A DNA stretch of 7,102 bases from an uncultured Ruminococcus sp. (GTDB lineage Bacteria; Bacillota; Clostridia; Oscillospirales; Ruminococcaceae). Below are positions 5,457 through 7,102 of the stretch, piece after piece. The notes under the pieces were generated by a model. The model saw nothing but the letters and a program-made list of their open reading frames with translations. It did not search any database and was not told the DNA's origin. The first letter of the stretch is position 1. Each line of letters begins with the position of its first letter. The position numbers were made by a program, and so were the translations under genes. The stretch covers positions 1-7,102 of the forward strand of contig CALGTT010000144.1 of NCBI GenBank assembly GCA_937901485.1, given 5' to 3'.

Positions 5457-7010
5457 ATGAGTATTTTGAATGTTGAACATGTCACCCACGGCTTCGGTGC
5501 AAGACAGATCCTCAATGATGCCTCGTTCCGTCTGCTCAAGGGTGAGCATGTCGGACTTGTGGGCGCGAACGGCGAGGGCAAGAGCACCTTTCTGAACATC
5601 ATCACCGGCAAGCTTATGCCTGACGAGGGAAAAATCGAATGGTGCAAGCGCATCACCACGGGCTACCTCGACCAGTACAGCACGCTGGAAAAGGGCAAGA
5701 CCATCCGCGATGTCCTGCACGATGCCTTTGCGCATCTTGCCGACCTCGAACAGGAGATGCTTCAGCTCTATGATAAGATGGCAGACTGCACCGAGGACGA
5801 AATGAACGAGCTGATGGAGGATGTCGGCGAGATCCAGAGCATCCTCGAATACAGCGGCTACTACACCATTGACGCGAAGATCTCCGAATACGCCAACGGT
5901 CTGGGACTCGGTGAGATCGGACTTGACCGCGATGTCACGGAGCTGTCCGGCGGTCAGCGTGCAAAGGTACTGCTGGCAAAGGTATTGCTTGAAAACCCGA
6001 TGATCCTCATCCTTGACGAGCCGACCAACTTCCTTGATGAAAACCATATCGCGTGGCTGAAGAATTTCCTCCAGAACTACGAAAACGCGTTCATTCTGGT
6101 ATCCCACGATATTCCGTTCCTCAACGATGTTATCAACGTCATCTATCATGTGGAAAATGCAGTCCTCACGCGCTACACAGGTGACTATGAGAATTTCCAG
6201 CGCATGTACGAGCTGAAAAAACGTCAGATCGAGCAGGCGTATGAAAAGCAGCAGAAGGAAATTGCCGACTTGCAGGACTTTATCGCCCGCAACAAGGCGA
6301 GAGTTGCAACCACGAATATGGCAAAATCCCGTCAGAAAAAGCTGGATAAGATGGACATTATCGAGAAAACGCACGAAAAGCCAAAGCCCGTCTTTGCATT
6401 CCAGTCCGCAAGAACGCCGGGCAGGGTAGTGATCTCCGGCGAGGATCTGGTGCTTGGCTATGATGAGCCGCTGACGCGCCCTGTTTCCGTGACGATCGAG
6501 CGCAACAAGAAGATCGCCATCCGCGGGGTGAATGGTCTGGGCAAATCCACACTTCTCAAAACGCTCCTTAAACTGATTCCGGCAGTGTCCGGTACGGTGG
6601 AGCATGACCAGTTCTTAGAAGTGGGCTATTTTGAACAGGAGGAGATCGCCACGAGCGAAACCGCCCTCCAGACCATCTGGAACGAGTACCCGTCCATGAC
6701 CAATGCCGAGGTACGCGCAGCCCTTGCCAAATGCGGACTGACCACGGAGCACATCACCTCCCAGATGAAGGTGCTCTCCGGCGGTGAGAATGCCAAGGTG
6801 CGCCTGTGCCGTCTGATGCTCAAACCGGTCAATCTGCTGGTGCTTGACGAGCCGACCAACCATCTTGATGTGGACGCAAAGGACGCGCTGAAAACTGCCG
6901 TGCAGAATTACAGGGGCACGGTGCTCCTCGTCAGCCACGAGCCTGAATTCTACATGGATGTGGTCGATGAGGTCTGGAATCTGGAGGACTGGACAACGAA
7001 AATCGTATAA
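5457..7010 (+). CDS. ABC-F family ATPase (ribosome-associated type)
   Basis: A soluble tandem ABC protein without membrane domains. ABC-F proteins bind the ribosomal E site and relieve stalled translation or protect against antibiotics. Domain 1 has Walker A GANGEGKST (36-44, K42), signature LSGGQ (163-167), Walker B LILDEP with E188, and H-loop H217. An arm-like helical insert lies at about 92-135. The interdomain linker, about 245-312, is charged, helical and of moderate length. Domain 2 has GVNGLGKST (357-365, K363), LSGGE (440-444), LVLDEP with E465, and H494. There is no C-terminal extension. The DEPTN motif in both domains (NFLD and NHLD) is diagnostic of ABC-F. All catalytic residues are intact. 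The ribosome binding site AGGAG (5440-5444) is 12 bases from the ATG, unusually far, yet the N-terminus fits the family. No clear promoter lies directly upstream. Subfamily, and any resistance role, are undetermined. Confidence 0.95.
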   Translation: MSILNVEHVTHGFGARQILNDASFRLLKGEHVGLVGANGEGKSTFLNIITGKLMPDEGKIEWCKRITTGYLDQYSTLEKGKTIRDVLHDAFAHLADLEQEMLQLYDKMADCTEDEMNELMEDVGEIQSILEYSGYYTIDAKISEYANGLGLGEIGLDRDVTELSGGQRAKVLLAKVLLENPMILILDEPTNFLDENHIAWLKNFLQNYENAFILVSHDIPFLNDVINVIYHVENAVLTRYTGDYENFQRMYELKKRQIEQAYEKQQKEIADLQDFIARNKARVATTNMAKSRQKKLDKMDIIEKTHEKPKPVFAFQSARTPGRVVISGEDLVLGYDEPLTRPVSVTIERNKKIAIRGVNGLGKSTLLKTLLKLIPAVSGTVEHDQFLEVGYFEQEEIATSETALQTIWNEYPSMTNAEVRAALAKCGLTTEHITSQMKVLSGGENAKVRLCRLMLKPVNLLVLDEPTNHLDVDAKDALKTAVQNYRGTVLLVSHEPEFYMDVVDEVWNLEDWTTKIV

Positions 7011-7031
7011 AAAACGCCCCGTCAGCAGGGC
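7009..7031 (-). terminator. Minus-strand intrinsic terminator abutting the ABC-F stop
   Basis: On the minus strand GCCCTG and CGGGGC (7031-7026 and 7021-7016) form a 6-bp stem including one G-T pair, with a CTGA loop. One G and six T (7014-7009) follow. The T-run overlaps the ABC-F stop codon on the opposite strand. It would end a transcript entering from beyond the right edge. Confidence 0.55.
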
Positions 7032-7047
7032 AACTATCCGCGCAGCG

Positions 7048-7073
7048 AAAAAATGCCCCCTCACAGAGGGGGC
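7048..7073 (-). terminator. Strong minus-strand intrinsic terminator hairpin
   Basis: GCCCCCTC (7055-7062) and GAGGGGGC (7066-7073) form a perfect 8-bp GC-rich stem with a 3-base loop. On the minus strand the stem is followed by A and then six T (7053-7048), a classical intrinsic terminator. On the plus strand no T-run follows, so it is directional. This hairpin is also part of the edge repeat. Confidence 0.75.
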
Positions 7074-7102
7074 TGGCACGGCGTAAGCCGTGACTGGGGG
7101 AG
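7055..7102. repeat. GC-rich double-hairpin repeat element at the right edge
   Basis: Two perfect hairpins lie side by side: GCCCCCTC/GAGGGGGC (7055-7073) and CACGGC/GCCGTG with a GTAA loop (7077-7092). A further GGGGG run at 7096-7100 could pair with the first C-run as an alternative. The pattern resembles, from memory, dispersed non-coding repeats of gut Ruminococcaceae-type Clostridia, which begin with a CTCCCnCAGTCA-like end on the minus strand. The right boundary is cut by the window. Confidence 0.5.

Noticed and set aside
5430..6605. A 391-codon open frame on the minus strand, antisense to the ABC-F gene
   Set aside because: The opposite strand encodes a full ABC-F protein with every ATPase motif; this frame shows no recognisable domain or start signal.
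1..7102. CRISPR arrays, tRNA or rRNA genes, insertion sequences, toxin-antitoxin or defence genes
   Set aside because: No regularly spaced repeats, no tRNA-like cloverleaf signatures, no transposase motifs and no defence domains were seen on either strand.

Overview
The window looks like a chromosomal segment of a low-to-medium G+C Gram-positive anaerobe, most likely a gut Clostridia member of the Ruminococcaceae/Oscillospirales type. The signs are strong GGAGG-type ribosome binding sites, consensus sigma-A promoters with TGn-extended -10 boxes, a PrsA/PpiC-type foldase with an N-terminal membrane anchor, and a GC-rich double-hairpin repeat at the right edge. That repeat resembles, from memory, the dispersed intergenic repeats of this group. 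No sequence search was possible, so the taxonomy is inference.

Left half, minus strand, read right to left. A small two-helix membrane protein of unknown function (3440-3066) is followed by a membrane-anchored PpiC/PrsA-type peptidyl-prolyl isomerase (2950-1457). Endonuclease III, nth, starts 2 bases after the isomerase stop and is probably translationally coupled to it (1454-828). After a 143-base gap with its own strong promoter comes the N-terminal 228 codons of the SecA preprotein translocase ATPase (684-1), cut by the window edge. SecA drives export and the PpiC protein probably folds exported proteins, so the two are related functionally; nth appears to ride along.

Centre, 3441-3677. 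A 237-base A-rich divergent region carries two face-away promoters of nearly identical design (TTGAAT or TTGATT, 17-base spacer, TGC-TATAAT, then AAGAGTA). One drives the small membrane protein leftward and the other drives a cytoplasmic cyclic-di-GMP protein rightward. Between and around them lie a tandem repeat, an inverted repeat and a 5'-UTR hairpin.

Right half, plus strand. A 566-residue protein has an N-terminal sensory-like region, a degenerate GGDEF domain and an EAL domain with all catalytic residues (3678-5378), predicting a c-di-GMP phosphodiesterase. A 10-bp perfect hairpin and a short leader with a duplicated start sequence then precede a 517-residue ABC-F ATPase (5457-7010). Two minus-strand intrinsic terminators sit immediately after it, implying a convergent gene beyond the right edge.

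The genes are recognisable families, and I see no complete new system. The most interesting material is regulatory: the twin divergent promoters, the ABC-F leader with its duplicated start, and the edge repeat.
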